NCBI RefSeq assembly: GCF_003355005.1
Contig: NZ_CP029985.1
Location: 1,603,001 to 1,667,000 of the forward strand
DNA from: Sphingomonas sp. FARSPH
Lineage (GTDB): Bacteria > Pseudomonadota > Alphaproteobacteria > Sphingomonadales > Sphingomonadaceae
Direction of reading: 5' to 3'
Length of the DNA stretch: 64,000 bases
The notes under the pieces are model-generated. The model was not told the DNA's origin, searched no databases, and saw only the letters and a program-made list of their open reading frames with translations. Below, piece by piece: positions 25,219-34,538 of the stretch (positions within the stretch are counted from its first letter, which is position 1; every line of letters begins with the position of its first letter). A program made the translations under genes and the position numbers.

Positions 25219-26184
25219 ATGGGGGCCATGATGACGACGACCGGTCTGGCTGCGGCCTATGCGACGACGAGCCGGCCGGTGCTGCTGGTCGCCGACCGCG
25301 GCATGGCGGGGGAAGCGGAAGCGGCGATCGCGCAGGCCGGGTGCCGGCTGCTCCAGCGGATCGGCTGGGACATGTTGCCGCAGCGGCTGGGCGAGCCGGC
25401 GCTGCGGCCCTTGCTGATGGTGGAGGCGGCGGGCGTCGCGTCCGACCTGCTCGACGCGGCACTCGCGCGGCTGGAAGGCTATGCCGCCGCGCTCGACCTG
25501 CCGATGGTCGTCAGCTTCGCCGAAGCGCAGATCGACCAGATCGCCGCCCTGATGACGCAGCGGGATGCCCTGCTGCTCTGCGACCCGGTGCCGCTAGAAC
25601 GCGTGCTCGCGCTTGCGGTCGCGGCTCGCCCGGGCGATGCATTCACGCTCGGCGACAGCCTGCGCGAGAACGAGGGCGCGCGGCTGCAGCGGCTGAACGA
25701 CGAGGTCGCGCGGATCGCGGAGATCCTCGCGCGGCTCGCCCGGTCGGAGGCGATGCCCTCGCACGACGCCTTCGACCTCGCCGACCGGCATCGCGGCTAC
25801 GACCCGGGACCCGCGACGGGCGACCAGCGCGTCGACCCGCAGGAGGTGCGCCGTGTCATCCACCTGCGGCGGCTGCGCGCCAAATTCTTCGACGCCTTTG
25901 GCCAGGGCCTGTTCGAGGATCCGGCGTGGGACATGCTGCTCGACCTCTACGCCGCGGCGCTGGAGGGGCGGCAGGTCAGCGTGTCCAGCCTGTGTATCGC
26001 GGCGGCCGTCGCGCCGACCACTGCGCTGCGCTGGATCGCCAAGATGACCGACGTCGGCCTGCTCGTGCGGCACCCCGACCCCGTCGATCGCCGCCGCGCG
26101 TTCATGGCGCTGTCGCCGCAGGCGGCCGAGGCGATGCGTGGCTACATGCTCGCCGCGCGCCGGGTGGAGGGGGCTGCGGTCTGA
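25219..26184 (+). CDS. Winged-helix regulator with degenerate receiver-like N-terminus
   Basis: About 321 residues. Residues ~15-130 read like a receiver-type alpha/beta fold (RPVLLVADRGMAGEAEAAI, PLLMVEAAG) without a clear phospho-acceptor Asp. The C-terminal ~100 residues are MarR-like: HLRRLRAKFFDAFGQGLF, then VSVSSLCIAAAVAPTTALRWI (recognition helix) and a wing DPVDRRRAFMALS. The function is unknown; a regulator is inferred from the winged helix. Three in-frame ATGs (25219, 25228, 25231) compete; GGGGG at 25221-25225 would favour 25231. It stands alone between pntB and tRNA-Val. Confidence 0.7.
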   Translation: MGAMMTTTGLAAAYATTSRPVLLVADRGMAGEAEAAIAQAGCRLLQRIGWDMLPQRLGEPALRPLLMVEAAGVASDLLDAALARLEGYAAALDLPMVVSFAEAQIDQIAALMTQRDALLLCDPVPLERVLALAVAARPGDAFTLGDSLRENEGARLQRLNDEVARIAEILARLARSEAMPSHDAFDLADRHRGYDPGPATGDQRVDPQEVRRVIHLRRLRAKFFDAFGQGLFEDPAWDMLLDLYAAALEGRQVSVSSLCIAAAVAPTTALRWIAKMTDVGLLVRHPDPVDRRRAFMALSPQAAEAMRGYMLAARRVEGAAV

Positions 26185-26242
26185 CGACGGGGCTTGCGCG
26201 GCGGGCCCTGGTTTGGCATCGCGGCCCCACCCTTCGCGAGAG

Positions 26243-26318
26243 GGGCGCTTAGCTCAGCTGGTAGAGCGGCTCGTTTACACCGAGTAGGTCGGCGGTTCGA
26301 ACCCGTCAGCGCCCACCA
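26243..26318 (+). tRNA. tRNA-Val (anticodon UAC)
   Basis: A 76-base cloverleaf. The acceptor stem is GGGCGCT / AGCGCCC followed by A and an encoded CCA. The D arm is GCTC..GAGC, the anticodon arm GCTCG-TTTACAC-CGAGT with TAC at positions 34-36, and the T arm GGCGG-TTCGAAC-CCGTC. Confidence 0.96.
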
Positions 26319-26339
26319 CCCCCTGGCCGATCCACGCCA

Positions 26340-27080
26340 TCAGCGCGCAACGGGCGGCTCCTCGCCATCACCGCGATACTTCACCTCCAGATACCGGCTG
26401 CGCGTCGCCAGCGTGTCGAGGTCGTCCTGCGCCAGCCGGCGCGTCATGTCGGCGATCTCCTGCTCGATCAGGCGCAGGCCCGCGACGAGTTCGGCATCGG
26501 GAGTGCGCCCGTTGCGCTCGACCTTGCGCAAAGGTTCGGGGACACGTGCGTAATCGGTGACGAAGGCGGGCAATTGCTCGCCGATCAGGCGACGGACCTC
26601 ATAGACTTCCTCGTCGCGGCCCTCCAGCCGGCCGAGCTGCGGCGACAGCGTTTCCAGCCGCTGGCCGATCTGGTCGACCAGGGCGCGCGCCGGCGCGGGC
26701 AGCGCGGGACGCTGCGCATCGAGCCAGCGTTCGGTCTTCGCGGGCAGCGCCTTGATGTCGCCCTCGCGCAGCGTCTTCTCGCTCGGCGCGCGCGGGGCCG
26801 GCGCAAGGCCGATCAGCAATGTCACCGCGACCATCAGCAAGAGCACGCCGAGCGCGCCGAAGATGCCGAGCGGAAAGAGCATGCCCAGCACCGCGGCGGC
26901 GATCAGGATCGCGGCATCGACCGCGGCGATCACCGCGAGCCGCCGACCGACACCGATCGCGCGGCGTTTCAGCCGCTTGCCGTGGACGCGATACTGATCG
27001 CGCACCGGGCCGCCATATTCTTCGCTGATCCGCGCCATCGTGGCGCGCGCGCGGGCGATCTGTTCGTCGACTTCGGTCAT
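26340..27080 (-). CDS. XpaC-like membrane protein, partner of TelA
   Basis: A 246-residue protein. Residues ~47-92 hold two closely spaced hydrophobic segments; the rest is charged and helical. It resembles the XpaC / 5-bromo-4-chloroindolyl phosphate hydrolysis family, which is usually encoded next to TelA-type proteins. Here it follows the TelA gene by 7 bases on the same strand, so the two form an operon. The biochemical role of XpaC proteins is not established. The family call rests mainly on the pairing and topology. Confidence 0.7.
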   Translation of the reverse strand: MTEVDEQIARARATMARISEEYGGPVRDQYRVHGKRLKRRAIGVGRRLAVIAAVDAAILIAAAVLGMLFPLGIFGALGVLLLMVAVTLLIGLAPAPRAPSEKTLREGDIKALPAKTERWLDAQRPALPAPARALVDQIGQRLETLSPQLGRLEGRDEEVYEVRRLIGEQLPAFVTDYARVPEPLRKVERNGRTPDAELVAGLRLIEQEIADMTRRLAQDDLDTLATRSRYLEVKYRGDGEEPPVAR

Positions 27081-27087
27081 CGGCGCC

Positions 27088-28296
27088 TTACAACGACTCC
27101 AGACGATATTGGTCGCCCGGGCCCTTCAGCGCGCCCTGCGTCGCGCCCTCGGCGCGGGCGATATAGCCCTTCGATTTCTCCACCTCGTTGCCGAGCGCGT
27201 TCACCGTGGTCTTCATCGAATCGAGCGCCTTGACCTTGAACGTGTCGATCGCGTCCATCGTGTCGTAGATGTTCTGGAACGCACGCTGCAGCGTCTCCAG
27301 CGGAATGGTCGAGGCGGCGGCCTGTTCGTGGATCGCCGCGGTGTTCGAGCGCAAAAGCTTGCCGGTCGAATCGATGATGTTCGCGGTCGTCGTGTTGAGC
27401 TGCGTGATGCTTTCCAGCACCAGTTTCTGGTTGGTCAGCGCCTGCGCCACCGTCACCGCGGTGCGCAGCGCCGAGACGGTGGTGGTCGAGGCGCGATCGA
27501 CGCCCTTGATCAGCTCGACGTTGTTCTTCTTCACCAGATCGAGCGCCAGATAGCCCTGCACCGTCACCGCCATCTGCGTCAGCAGGTCCTGCGTGCGCTG
27601 GCGGGTGTAGAAGAGCGCGGTCTCGCGGATCGCCTTCGCCTTGGCGGGATCGGTGTGGTCGAGGTCGTTGGCGGTCTCTTCCAGCTTGGCGTCCATCGCC
27701 TTCGACAGATGGATCATCTGCTCCAGCCGCCCCATCGCGGTCCACAGATTGGCGCGCTCGGTATCGATGGCGGCATTGTCCATCAACAGCTCGTCCTTGC
27801 CCGACGCCAGGCTCTTCAGGATCGAGCTGATGTGCGTCTGCGACGATTTGTAGCTGTCGAAATAGTCGCGCATCTTCGAGCCGAACGGGATGACTCCGAA
27901 GATCTTCTTCGGTCCGGACAGCGCGCCCTTCTTGCCGGGATCGAGATCCTCGATCACGCGGCGCAGCTGCGCCAGATCGGCACCGACGCCGGTATCCTTG
28001 TCCATCGCGCGGATCGGGCGATCGAGGAAGCGGTTGGACTGGCCCGCGGCCTCGCGAATCTCCTTCGCGCCCATCGCGGTGATCGCATCGACGCGCTTGC
28101 CGAATTCGGGGCTGTTGACGTCCTCCGCCACCAGGTCGCGGACGAAGGTGTCGACGCGCTGTTCGAGCTGCGACTTCTTGGTGTCGTCGATCGGCACCAG
28201 CCCGGCGGCGCGTTCCGCCTGCACCGTCGGCACGGGATCGGGCGGCGTCAGCACCAGGTCCGGTTGCGCGGTCAGCGTGTCGGCGGAAGTGGCCAT
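27088..28296 (-). CDS. TelA-family (toxic anion resistance) protein
   Basis: A 402-residue soluble, mostly helical protein. Recognisable TelA landmarks are the GxxDLAQLRRVIEDLDPG and FGVIPFGSKMRDYFDSYKSSQ blocks in the N-terminal half and the QALTNQKLVLESITQLNTTTANII helix later (segments quoted in part). TelA/KlaA proteins were named from plasmid tellurite resistance; chromosomal homologues are linked to envelope or antibiotic stress. It leads the operon with the XpaC-like gene. Module C lies about 120 bases upstream. Confidence 0.88.
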   Translation of the reverse strand: MATSADTLTAQPDLVLTPPDPVPTVQAERAAGLVPIDDTKKSQLEQRVDTFVRDLVAEDVNSPEFGKRVDAITAMGAKEIREAAGQSNRFLDRPIRAMDKDTGVGADLAQLRRVIEDLDPGKKGALSGPKKIFGVIPFGSKMRDYFDSYKSSQTHISSILKSLASGKDELLMDNAAIDTERANLWTAMGRLEQMIHLSKAMDAKLEETANDLDHTDPAKAKAIRETALFYTRQRTQDLLTQMAVTVQGYLALDLVKKNNVELIKGVDRASTTTVSALRTAVTVAQALTNQKLVLESITQLNTTTANIIDSTGKLLRSNTAAIHEQAAASTIPLETLQRAFQNIYDTMDAIDTFKVKALDSMKTTVNALGNEVEKSKGYIARAEGATQGALKGPGDQYRLESL

Positions 28297-28418
28297 CGTT
28301 GTCCTCCAGCGGGCATCGGCCCGGTCACGCTGCGCAATGTGCCGGTTGCCGGCCCGCCGTTCAAGTGTGTCATGCGAATAATACGCTGTCGAGAAAGGAT
28401 GACGCGATTCGCGCGCGG

Positions 28419-28545
28419 AAGTGGACGACGTGGACGGTACGTCATCGCCGGAAACGCCCCCGCGCGACCCCTGCCGAGACAGGGCAGGGCGAGAACGGGC
28501 ATGGCCATGGCAAAACCGTAGCAGATCGGTGGCGCGCAGGACAGC
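28419..28545 (-). other. Intergenic module C upstream of the telA-like gene
   Basis: Reading the minus strand, GCTGTCCTGCG (28545-28535) is followed ~110 bases later by GACGTACCGTCCACGTCG then TCCACTTCCG (ending about 28417). It matches modules A and B at both ends, not in the centre. It occupies most of the 316-base gap 28297-28612, in which no gene is seen. Confidence 0.5.
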
Positions 28546-28612
28546 GGGATCAACAGGCGTCCGTCAGTGGGACCTGCACCTTTTGATTCCCGTCATAGGT
28601 TCCCAATCTGGA

Positions 28613-29509
28613 TCAGCGTTCCTGAGCGGTCGAGCGGCGCGGCTTGAGTTCACTGACTATGACGCCAGCGATGATAAGGGCCGCGCCGAACAGCGCCAGC
28701 CCTGGAAGGCGATCACCGGCCATTCGACCGACCGCCCCGCCCCATACCGGCTCGCTGGCATAGATGATGGTCGCGCGGGTCGGTGATACTGCCTTCTGCG
28801 CCCAGTTCATGGTGAGTTGAATGAGGGCACTGGCTGCACCGAGGCCCAGTGCGGCAATCAGCCACACCCAAGAAAAGGACGGCAGCGACTCACCGGCAAG
28901 GGGCATGGCAGCAAAGGATAACAGCCCGCCTGCCAGCACCTGCACGACGGTCACGCGCGTGCTGTCCACGCGTGAGGCAAATTGACCGATCAGGATGATC
29001 TCGCCCGCGATGGCAGCCGCGCTGACGAGCGTCGCGATCTCGCCTCTGCCAAGACCCACATGCAGGGCGTCGGGTCCGGCGAGACAGACCAAGCCGAGGA
29101 ACGCCAAGCCGATACCAGCCCAGGTCACCGCCTTGGGCGGACGTCGCAGGACCGCCCATTGGATCAGCGGCACCATCGGCACATAGAGCGCGGTCAGGAA
29201 GGCCGACGTACTGCTGCTGACGGTTTGAAGCCCGTAGGTCTGTAGCGCGTAACCTAGAAAAATGGTGACGCCGACCGCGCTGCCCGCAACCAGCTCGACG
29301 CGCGTCACACCGCGCATCGTTCGCCCGAACAATGCCAGCCCGACTAGGCCCGCAGTGACGAACCGCAGCCCCACGAAGAACAAAGGTCCACTGTGCCGCA
29401 TGGCGATGTGGACGATGAGGAAGGTTGCCCCCCACAGCATCGTGACGCCAATCAGCGCTAACTCCTCAGGCGAGAATAGGGCTTTACGTGTGCCAGAATT
29501 GTGCAGCAT
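28613..29509 (-). CDS. EamA/DMT-family transporter
   Basis: A 298-residue inner-membrane protein with about ten hydrophobic segments arranged as two EamA repeats; the first begins ALIGVTMLWGATFLIVHIAM and the TSAFLTALYVPMVPLIQW block is typical of the family. It is probably an exporter of amino acids or metabolites; the substrate is unknown. It is divergent from an XRE-cupin regulator with only 15 bases between the two start codons. Codon use here is visibly less GC-biased than in flanking genes, suggesting transfer. ATG 29509 is taken because the first membrane segment follows at normal distance. Confidence 0.88.
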   Translation of the reverse strand: MLHNSGTRKALFSPEELALIGVTMLWGATFLIVHIAMRHSGPLFFVGLRFVTAGLVGLALFGRTMRGVTRVELVAGSAVGVTIFLGYALQTYGLQTVSSSTSAFLTALYVPMVPLIQWAVLRRPPKAVTWAGIGLAFLGLVCLAGPDALHVGLGRGEIATLVSAAAIAGEIILIGQFASRVDSTRVTVVQVLAGGLLSFAAMPLAGESLPSFSWVWLIAALGLGAASALIQLTMNWAQKAVSPTRATIIYASEPVWGGAVGRMAGDRLPGLALFGAALIIAGVIVSELKPRRSTAQER

Positions 29510-29543
29510 AGTGCGCAAATCGATATGAGCAATATAGTGCGCA
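29508..29543. promoter_or_regulatory. Direct repeats of ATAGTGCGCA at a 15-base divergent gap
   Basis: ATAGTGCGCA occurs at 29508-29517 and again at 29534-29543, start to start 26 bases. Each contains the palindrome TGCGCA. One copy overlaps the transporter start codon and the other lies in the first codons of the regulator (or just before them if the in-frame GTG at 29537 is the true start). They are good candidates for the regulator's operators. Confidence 0.55.
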
Positions 29544-30094
29544 GTCAAGATGGCCGCGGGGATGTCCTGGCTCATGTGGCGAGCAATCTCCGCCGGCTTC
29601 GGCGTGCCGCCGGCCTCAGTCAAACTGCCTTGGCGACGACGTCGGGCATCAGTCGCCGGATGATTACGAACCTGGAGGGGGGCGATACCAATATCAGCCT
29701 GTCGAGCCTGGACCGGCTTGCCGAGGCGCTGGGCGTCGATTTCATCGCAATTGTCAGCGACCCCAATGCTAGCAGCCGTCGGATCGAGCAGGTGGCATGG
29801 CGTGGCCGAGACGTTACCAGCGAGGCGGTGTTGCTGGGCAGCGTACCGGCATCACGCGAGGCGCAGCTCTGGCGCTGGTCGCTGGCTCCCGGCGAACGCT
29901 ACACCGCCGAACCCGACCCTGCGGGCTGGCACGAGATGATCGTCGTTACCGAAGGCTGCCTGCACATCGAACTGGCGAAAGGGGGCCTGATGGTCGAGGC
30001 GGGCGACTTCGCGATTTACAGCAGCGCACAGGCTTATGCCTATGTCAACACAGGGGACGCCCCTGTCAGTTTCATCCGCAACGTCGTGAGCTAA
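29525..30094 (+). CDS. XRE helix-turn-helix regulator with C-terminal cupin
   Basis: A 189-residue protein. Residues ~12-65 are an XRE helix-turn-helix (NLRRLRRAAGLSQTALATTSG, SRRMITNLEGG). Residues ~110-185 are a cupin with GERYTAEPDPAGWHEMIVV and EAGDFAIYSS. Such regulators often sense a small molecule and control the adjacent transporter. The divergent DMT transporter and the repeated ATAGTGCGCA sites support local control. The start may be ATG 29525 or GTG 29537. GC content is visibly lower than in flanks. Confidence 0.87.
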   Translation: MSNIVRSQDGRGDVLAHVASNLRRLRRAAGLSQTALATTSGISRRMITNLEGGDTNISLSSLDRLAEALGVDFIAIVSDPNASSRRIEQVAWRGRDVTSEAVLLGSVPASREAQLWRWSLAPGERYTAEPDPAGWHEMIVVTEGCLHIELAKGGLMVEAGDFAIYSSAQAYAYVNTGDAPVSFIRNVVS

Positions 30095-30229
30095 TTCGCA
30101 ATTCACGATCCTCGCTGGGAAAGCGGCGGTCCCTGAACGCCGGCATCTGCGATCCCGCCCGCCTCTTCCCGCGACGCAACAATTCGGCTATGGGCGCGCG
30201 AACTTCCCTCTTCCCGATCAGGATTTCCC

Positions 30230-32053
30230 ATGAGCCTCCGCAACGTGGCGATCATCGCGCACGTCGATCACGGCAAGACCACGCTCGTCGACCAATTGTT
30301 CCGCCAGTCCGGCACCTTCCGCGACAACCAGCGTGTCGAGGAACGCGCGATGGATTCGAACGACCTCGAAAAGGAGCGCGGGATCACCATCCTGGCGAAG
30401 CCGACGTCGGTCGAGTGGGAAGGCACGCGCATCAACATCGTCGACACGCCCGGCCACGCCGACTTCGGCGGTGAGGTGGAGCGTATCCTTTCGATGGTCG
30501 ACGGCGTCATCCTGCTGGTCGATTCGTCGGAAGGCGCGATGCCGCAGACGAAGTTCGTCACCGGCAAGGCGCTGGCGCTCGGCTTGAAGCCGATCGTCGT
30601 CGTCAACAAGGTCGACCGCGCCGACGCGCGCATCCAGGAAGTGCTGGACGAGGTGTTCGACCTGTTCGTCAGCCTCGACGCGAACGACGAGCAGCTCGAC
30701 TTCCCGGTGCTCTACGCCTCTGGCCGCAACGGCTATGCCTCGACCGACATGGACGCGCGCGAAGGCACGCTGACCCCGATGTTCGAACTGATCGTCAGCC
30801 ACGTGCCGGCGCCCAAGGTTGACGTCGACGCGCCGTTCAGCTTCCTCGTCACTTTGCTCGACCGCGACAATTTCGTCGGCCGCATCCTGACGGGGCGCGT
30901 CAACACCGGCACGCTGAAGCTCAACCAGGCGATCCACGCGCTCGACGGCGACGGCAACGTCATCGAGACGGGGCGTGCGTCGAAGATCATGTCGTTCCGC
31001 GGGCTGGAGCGCGTGCCGGTCGAAGAGGCGCAGGCGGGTGACATCATCAGCCTCGCCGGCCTGACCGTCGCGACCGTGGCGAACACGATCGCCGACATCA
31101 GCGTGTCGACCCCAATCAAGGCGCAGCCGATCGATCCGCCGACGCTGTCGATGCGCTTCGCGGTCAACGATTCGCCGATGGCGGGTCGCGAGGGATCGAA
31201 GGTGACGAGCCGCATGATCCGCGACCGCCTGATGCGCGAAGCGGAATCGAACGTCGCGATCAAGGTGACCGAGAGCGACGACCGCGACAGCTTCGAAGTC
31301 GCGGGCCGCGGCGAATTGCAGCTCGGCGTGCTGATCGAGACGATGCGCCGCGAGGGCTTCGAACTCGGTATCAGCCGCCCGCGCGTGCTGTTCGGCGAGG
31401 ACGAGAACGGCAAGAAGACCGAGCCGTACGAGACGGTTGTGATCGACGTCGACGAGGAGTTCAGCGGCACGGTCGTCGACAAGATGAACCAGCGCAAGGC
31501 CGAGATGACCGACATGCGGCCCAGCGGTGGCGGCAAGACGCGCATCACCTTCTCCGCGCCGAGCCGCGGTCTGATCGGCTATCACGGCGAATTCCTGTCC
31601 GACACGCGCGGCACGGGCATCATGAACCGCCTGTTCGAGAAGTATGGCCCCCACAAGGGCAATATCGAAGGCCGCAAGAACGGCGTGCTCATCTCGAACG
31701 GCGCCGGCGAAGCGCAGGGTTACGCGCTGGGGCCGCTCGAAGAGCGCGGCATCCTGTTCGTCGGCCACGGCGAGGCGCTGTACGAGGGCATGATCATCGG
31801 CGAGAGCGCCAAGACGGATGACCTCGAGGTCAATCCGATGAAGGCGAAGCAGCTGACCAACTTCCGCGCGAGCGGCGGCAAGGACGATGCGATCCGCCTG
31901 ACCCCGCCCAAGAAGATGACGCTGGAACAGGCGATCGCGTACATCGACGATGACGAGATGGTCGAGGTCACCCCCAAGTCGATCCGGCTGCGCAAGCGCC
32001 ACCTCGACCCGCACGAGCGCAAGAAGGCGAGCCGGGCGAAGCAGGCGGCCTGA
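30230..32053 (+). CDS. typA: Translational GTPase TypA/BipA
   Basis: A 607-residue GTPase. G1 is IAHVDHGKTT, G3 DTPGHADFGGE and G4 NKVDR, followed by EF-G-like domain II, domains III and V and the TypA-specific C-terminal domain (SGGGKTRITFSAPSRGLIGY, GKDDAIRLTPPKKMTLEQ quoted in part). It acts on the ribosome in stress adaptation and 50S assembly at low temperature. It is followed by a strong intrinsic terminator. Start ATG 30230 with AGGA upstream. Confidence 0.97.
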   Translation: MSLRNVAIIAHVDHGKTTLVDQLFRQSGTFRDNQRVEERAMDSNDLEKERGITILAKPTSVEWEGTRINIVDTPGHADFGGEVERILSMVDGVILLVDSSEGAMPQTKFVTGKALALGLKPIVVVNKVDRADARIQEVLDEVFDLFVSLDANDEQLDFPVLYASGRNGYASTDMDAREGTLTPMFELIVSHVPAPKVDVDAPFSFLVTLLDRDNFVGRILTGRVNTGTLKLNQAIHALDGDGNVIETGRASKIMSFRGLERVPVEEAQAGDIISLAGLTVATVANTIADISVSTPIKAQPIDPPTLSMRFAVNDSPMAGREGSKVTSRMIRDRLMREAESNVAIKVTESDDRDSFEVAGRGELQLGVLIETMRREGFELGISRPRVLFGEDENGKKTEPYETVVIDVDEEFSGTVVDKMNQRKAEMTDMRPSGGGKTRITFSAPSRGLIGYHGEFLSDTRGTGIMNRLFEKYGPHKGNIEGRKNGVLISNGAGEAQGYALGPLEERGILFVGHGEALYEGMIIGESAKTDDLEVNPMKAKQLTNFRASGGKDDAIRLTPPKKMTLEQAIAYIDDDEMVEVTPKSIRLRKRHLDPHERKKASRAKQAA

Positions 32054-32073
32054 TTTCACGGTTCGGCAAAGGA

Positions 32074-32108
32074 AAGGGCCGGTGGAGCGATCCACCGGCC
32101 CTTCTTTT
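32074..32108 (+). terminator. Intrinsic terminator of typA
   Basis: A 13-bp perfect stem (AAGGGCCGGTGGA / TCCACCGGCCCTT) closed by a GCGA tetraloop and followed by CTTTT. It lies 20 bases after the typA stop. Confidence 0.9.
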
Positions 32109-32134
32109 ATGTGCCGGAGCGGCAGAGCGGCTTG

Positions 32135-32161
32135 GTCACCCCGGAACGAGTCCGGGGTGAC
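32135..32161. repeat. Minimal R2-type hairpin
   Basis: GTCACCCCGGA / TCCGGGGTGAC with a 5-base loop. It has only the outer arms of the R2 repeat family and sits between the convergent typA and TonB-receptor genes, where it may terminate the receptor transcript. Confidence 0.7.
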
Positions 32162-32171
32162 GGGCGTAGGC

Positions 32172-34538
32172 TTACTTGAAGCGGCCGTTGAGCGAGACGC
32201 CGATGATCCGCGGCTCGTTGAACACGGCGGCCATGTAGTTTTCGATCACGCCCTTCAGGTTCTTCTGGTTGGTGATGTTGCGCGCGAAGGCGGCGATTTC
32301 GTATTTGTCGTCGGCGGTGGTGTAGCCGATCTTCAGCCCGCCTTCGAAATTGCCGTCCGAATAGAACTCCTTCGTCTGGTAGAGGACGAAATTGGTGTAG
32401 CCCTGGACGTTCCAGTCGGTCGCGGCGAACACCTTGGCGCCGCTGGCGAGCGGCACGTCGTAGCGGGCGGTGGCGTTGAGGTTCCACTTGGGCGCGTTGG
32501 GCAGGGGATTGCCGTTGATCTGCGCGAAGGTGTTGGCCCCGACCTTGATCGTCGGGTCGAGCACGGTGCACACGACGATGCCATTGAGCTGGCAGACCTG
32601 CGCATAGACGCGATTGTCCTCGATCTTCGACTTGAGCGCGCTGGCGCCGAGCGTGATCGCGAGGTTGCGGACCGGGCGGAATTCCGCATCCAGCTCCATG
32701 CCCCAGGCGCGTGCCTTGTTGGCGTTGAACAGCACGCCGTTGCCGTTGATGTCGTTGCCGTTCAGCTGGATGTCGTCGACGGTGTAGGTGAACAGCGCGG
32801 TGTTGAGGCGCAGCCGCCCGTCGAGGAACACGCCCTTCGACCCCACCTCGTACGAGGTGATCGTCTCGCTGTTCGCGGTGGTGAAGTCGGAGTTGAACAC
32901 CGCCGAGCGGCCCTGGATCGTGGGCCCTCGGAAGCCGCGCGCGACGCGGGCATAGACGCTATTTTCCGGGTTCACCTGATAGAGCGCGGACACGTCCCAG
33001 CTCGGCGTCGTGTCCGACAGGCGCACGTAGCGACGGCCGGTATAGGTCGAGACGTTGGCGATCGTGTTCGCGGTCTTGACCAGCGCGGTCTTCTTCGTGT
33101 CGTTCGTCGCGCGCGCGCCGGCGGTGATCGTGAAGTCCGGCGTCACCTTGAAGCTCGCCTGGCCGAACGCGGCCCAGCTGGTGTTGTTGTCGCGCAGCCG
33201 CACCCAGTTGTTGGGGTTGGGCAAAGTGCCGTTAACGTCCGGTTTTAACAGAAAAAAGGCGCGCTGATAGAAATCCGTGGTGTCGTTCTGGTTGAAGTAG
33301 AAGCCGCCGAACTGCCAGGTGAAGCGCTGGTCGCCGGGCGAGGCGAGGCGGATTTCCTGCGTATATTGGTTGAGCGCGCGGATGTTGCCCTGGCTCTGGC
33401 CGAACCCGTTGGCGCGGCCGTTGAACGGATAGTTGACCGCCGCGCCGCCGTCGGTGTCGCCGCGGCTGTAGCCCGAGGTCGTCTCGTACGCGCTGATCGA
33501 GGTCAGCGTCGCTGCGCCGAAGTCATAGGCGGCGTTCACCGACGTGCCGTAGGTGTCGTAGTTCTGCGGGTTGTTCTGCGCCTCGTCATAGGCGACGCGG
33601 TCGCGCGGTTCGGCGTCGACCGAATTCGACCCCTTCACCAGCGCGGCGCGGTGGAACAGCGTCGAGGTGCCTTCGTAGCCGCGGGCATGGCCCGAGACGT
33701 TGACGGTGAAACGGTCGGTCGGCGTCAGCAGGATCTGGAGCCGCGCGTCCTTTTCGGTGAAGCCGCCCATCGCGTTGCGCAGCGGCGTGCTGGTGCCGTC
33801 GGGGCTGGAGCCGGTGAAGACGTTGTCGACCCAGTCGTTGCGATGCTGGATCAGGCCCGACAGACGGACCGCGATCTTGTCGGCGACGATCGGGCCGCCG
33901 ACGCCCGCGTCATAGGTGAAGGTGCCGTACTCACCTGCCGAAGCGGACATCCGGCCCTGCCAAGTCTGCGTCGGGCGGATCGTGTCGAACTTGATGATGC
34001 CGGCGGTCGTATTGCGGCCGAACAAGGACCCCTGCGGGCCACGCAAGACTTCGACCTGCGCGACGTCATAGACGGGGTTGGATTTCAGGACGACATGCTC
34101 GAGGACGACATCGTCCTGGATGATGGAAACCGGCTGGCTGGCGCCCAGGTAAAAATCGATGTTGCCCAGGCCGCGGATATAATAGCGCGGGAAGATGCGG
34201 CCCGTCGTGGTTTCGGCATAGAGGCCGGGGACGCGGCCCGATAGCGCCAGCGTATCCTCGCCGCCCGCCTGGAAGGCGCGCAGGTCGCCGCCGCCGACGA
34301 CCGCGACCGACAGCGGCACGCGCTGCAGGTTCTCGGCGCGGCGCTGCGCGGTGACGACGATGTCGCCGACCTCGCCCGCGTCGGTCGAGGCGGTTTCGAC
34401 CGACGGATCGGTCGCGCCGGTCTGCACGGGCGTCGTCCCGGCGGCGGGGGTGGTGGCGGTGGTCTGGGCGAAGGCGGGTGCGGCGGCGCCGGCGACACCG
34501 ACGAGCAGCATGGCTTTCAGAAGATGGCGATTGGTCAC
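32172..34538 (-). CDS. TonB-dependent outer-membrane receptor
   Basis: A 788-residue receptor. A signal peptide (LLKAMLLVGVAGAAAPAFA, cleaved after AFA) is followed by a TonB-box-like GDIVVTAQRR, a plug domain (YYIRGLGN, VEVLRGPQGSLFGRNTTAG) and a 22-stranded barrel-type C-terminal part ending SLNGRFK. It takes up a siderophore, vitamin or complex carbohydrate using TonB energy; the substrate is unknown. The GTG at 34538 is chosen because it gives a complete signal peptide and has AAAGGGGA upstream. The final residue is Lys rather than Phe, with Phe one before it. Confidence 0.95.
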   Translation of the reverse strand: MTNRHLLKAMLLVGVAGAAAPAFAQTTATTPAAGTTPVQTGATDPSVETASTDAGEVGDIVVTAQRRAENLQRVPLSVAVVGGGDLRAFQAGGEDTLALSGRVPGLYAETTTGRIFPRYYIRGLGNIDFYLGASQPVSIIQDDVVLEHVVLKSNPVYDVAQVEVLRGPQGSLFGRNTTAGIIKFDTIRPTQTWQGRMSASAGEYGTFTYDAGVGGPIVADKIAVRLSGLIQHRNDWVDNVFTGSSPDGTSTPLRNAMGGFTEKDARLQILLTPTDRFTVNVSGHARGYEGTSTLFHRAALVKGSNSVDAEPRDRVAYDEAQNNPQNYDTYGTSVNAAYDFGAATLTSISAYETTSGYSRGDTDGGAAVNYPFNGRANGFGQSQGNIRALNQYTQEIRLASPGDQRFTWQFGGFYFNQNDTTDFYQRAFFLLKPDVNGTLPNPNNWVRLRDNNTSWAAFGQASFKVTPDFTITAGARATNDTKKTALVKTANTIANVSTYTGRRYVRLSDTTPSWDVSALYQVNPENSVYARVARGFRGPTIQGRSAVFNSDFTTANSETITSYEVGSKGVFLDGRLRLNTALFTYTVDDIQLNGNDINGNGVLFNANKARAWGMELDAEFRPVRNLAITLGASALKSKIEDNRVYAQVCQLNGIVVCTVLDPTIKVGANTFAQINGNPLPNAPKWNLNATARYDVPLASGAKVFAATDWNVQGYTNFVLYQTKEFYSDGNFEGGLKIGYTTADDKYEIAAFARNITNQKNLKGVIENYMAAVFNEPRIIGVSLNGRFK

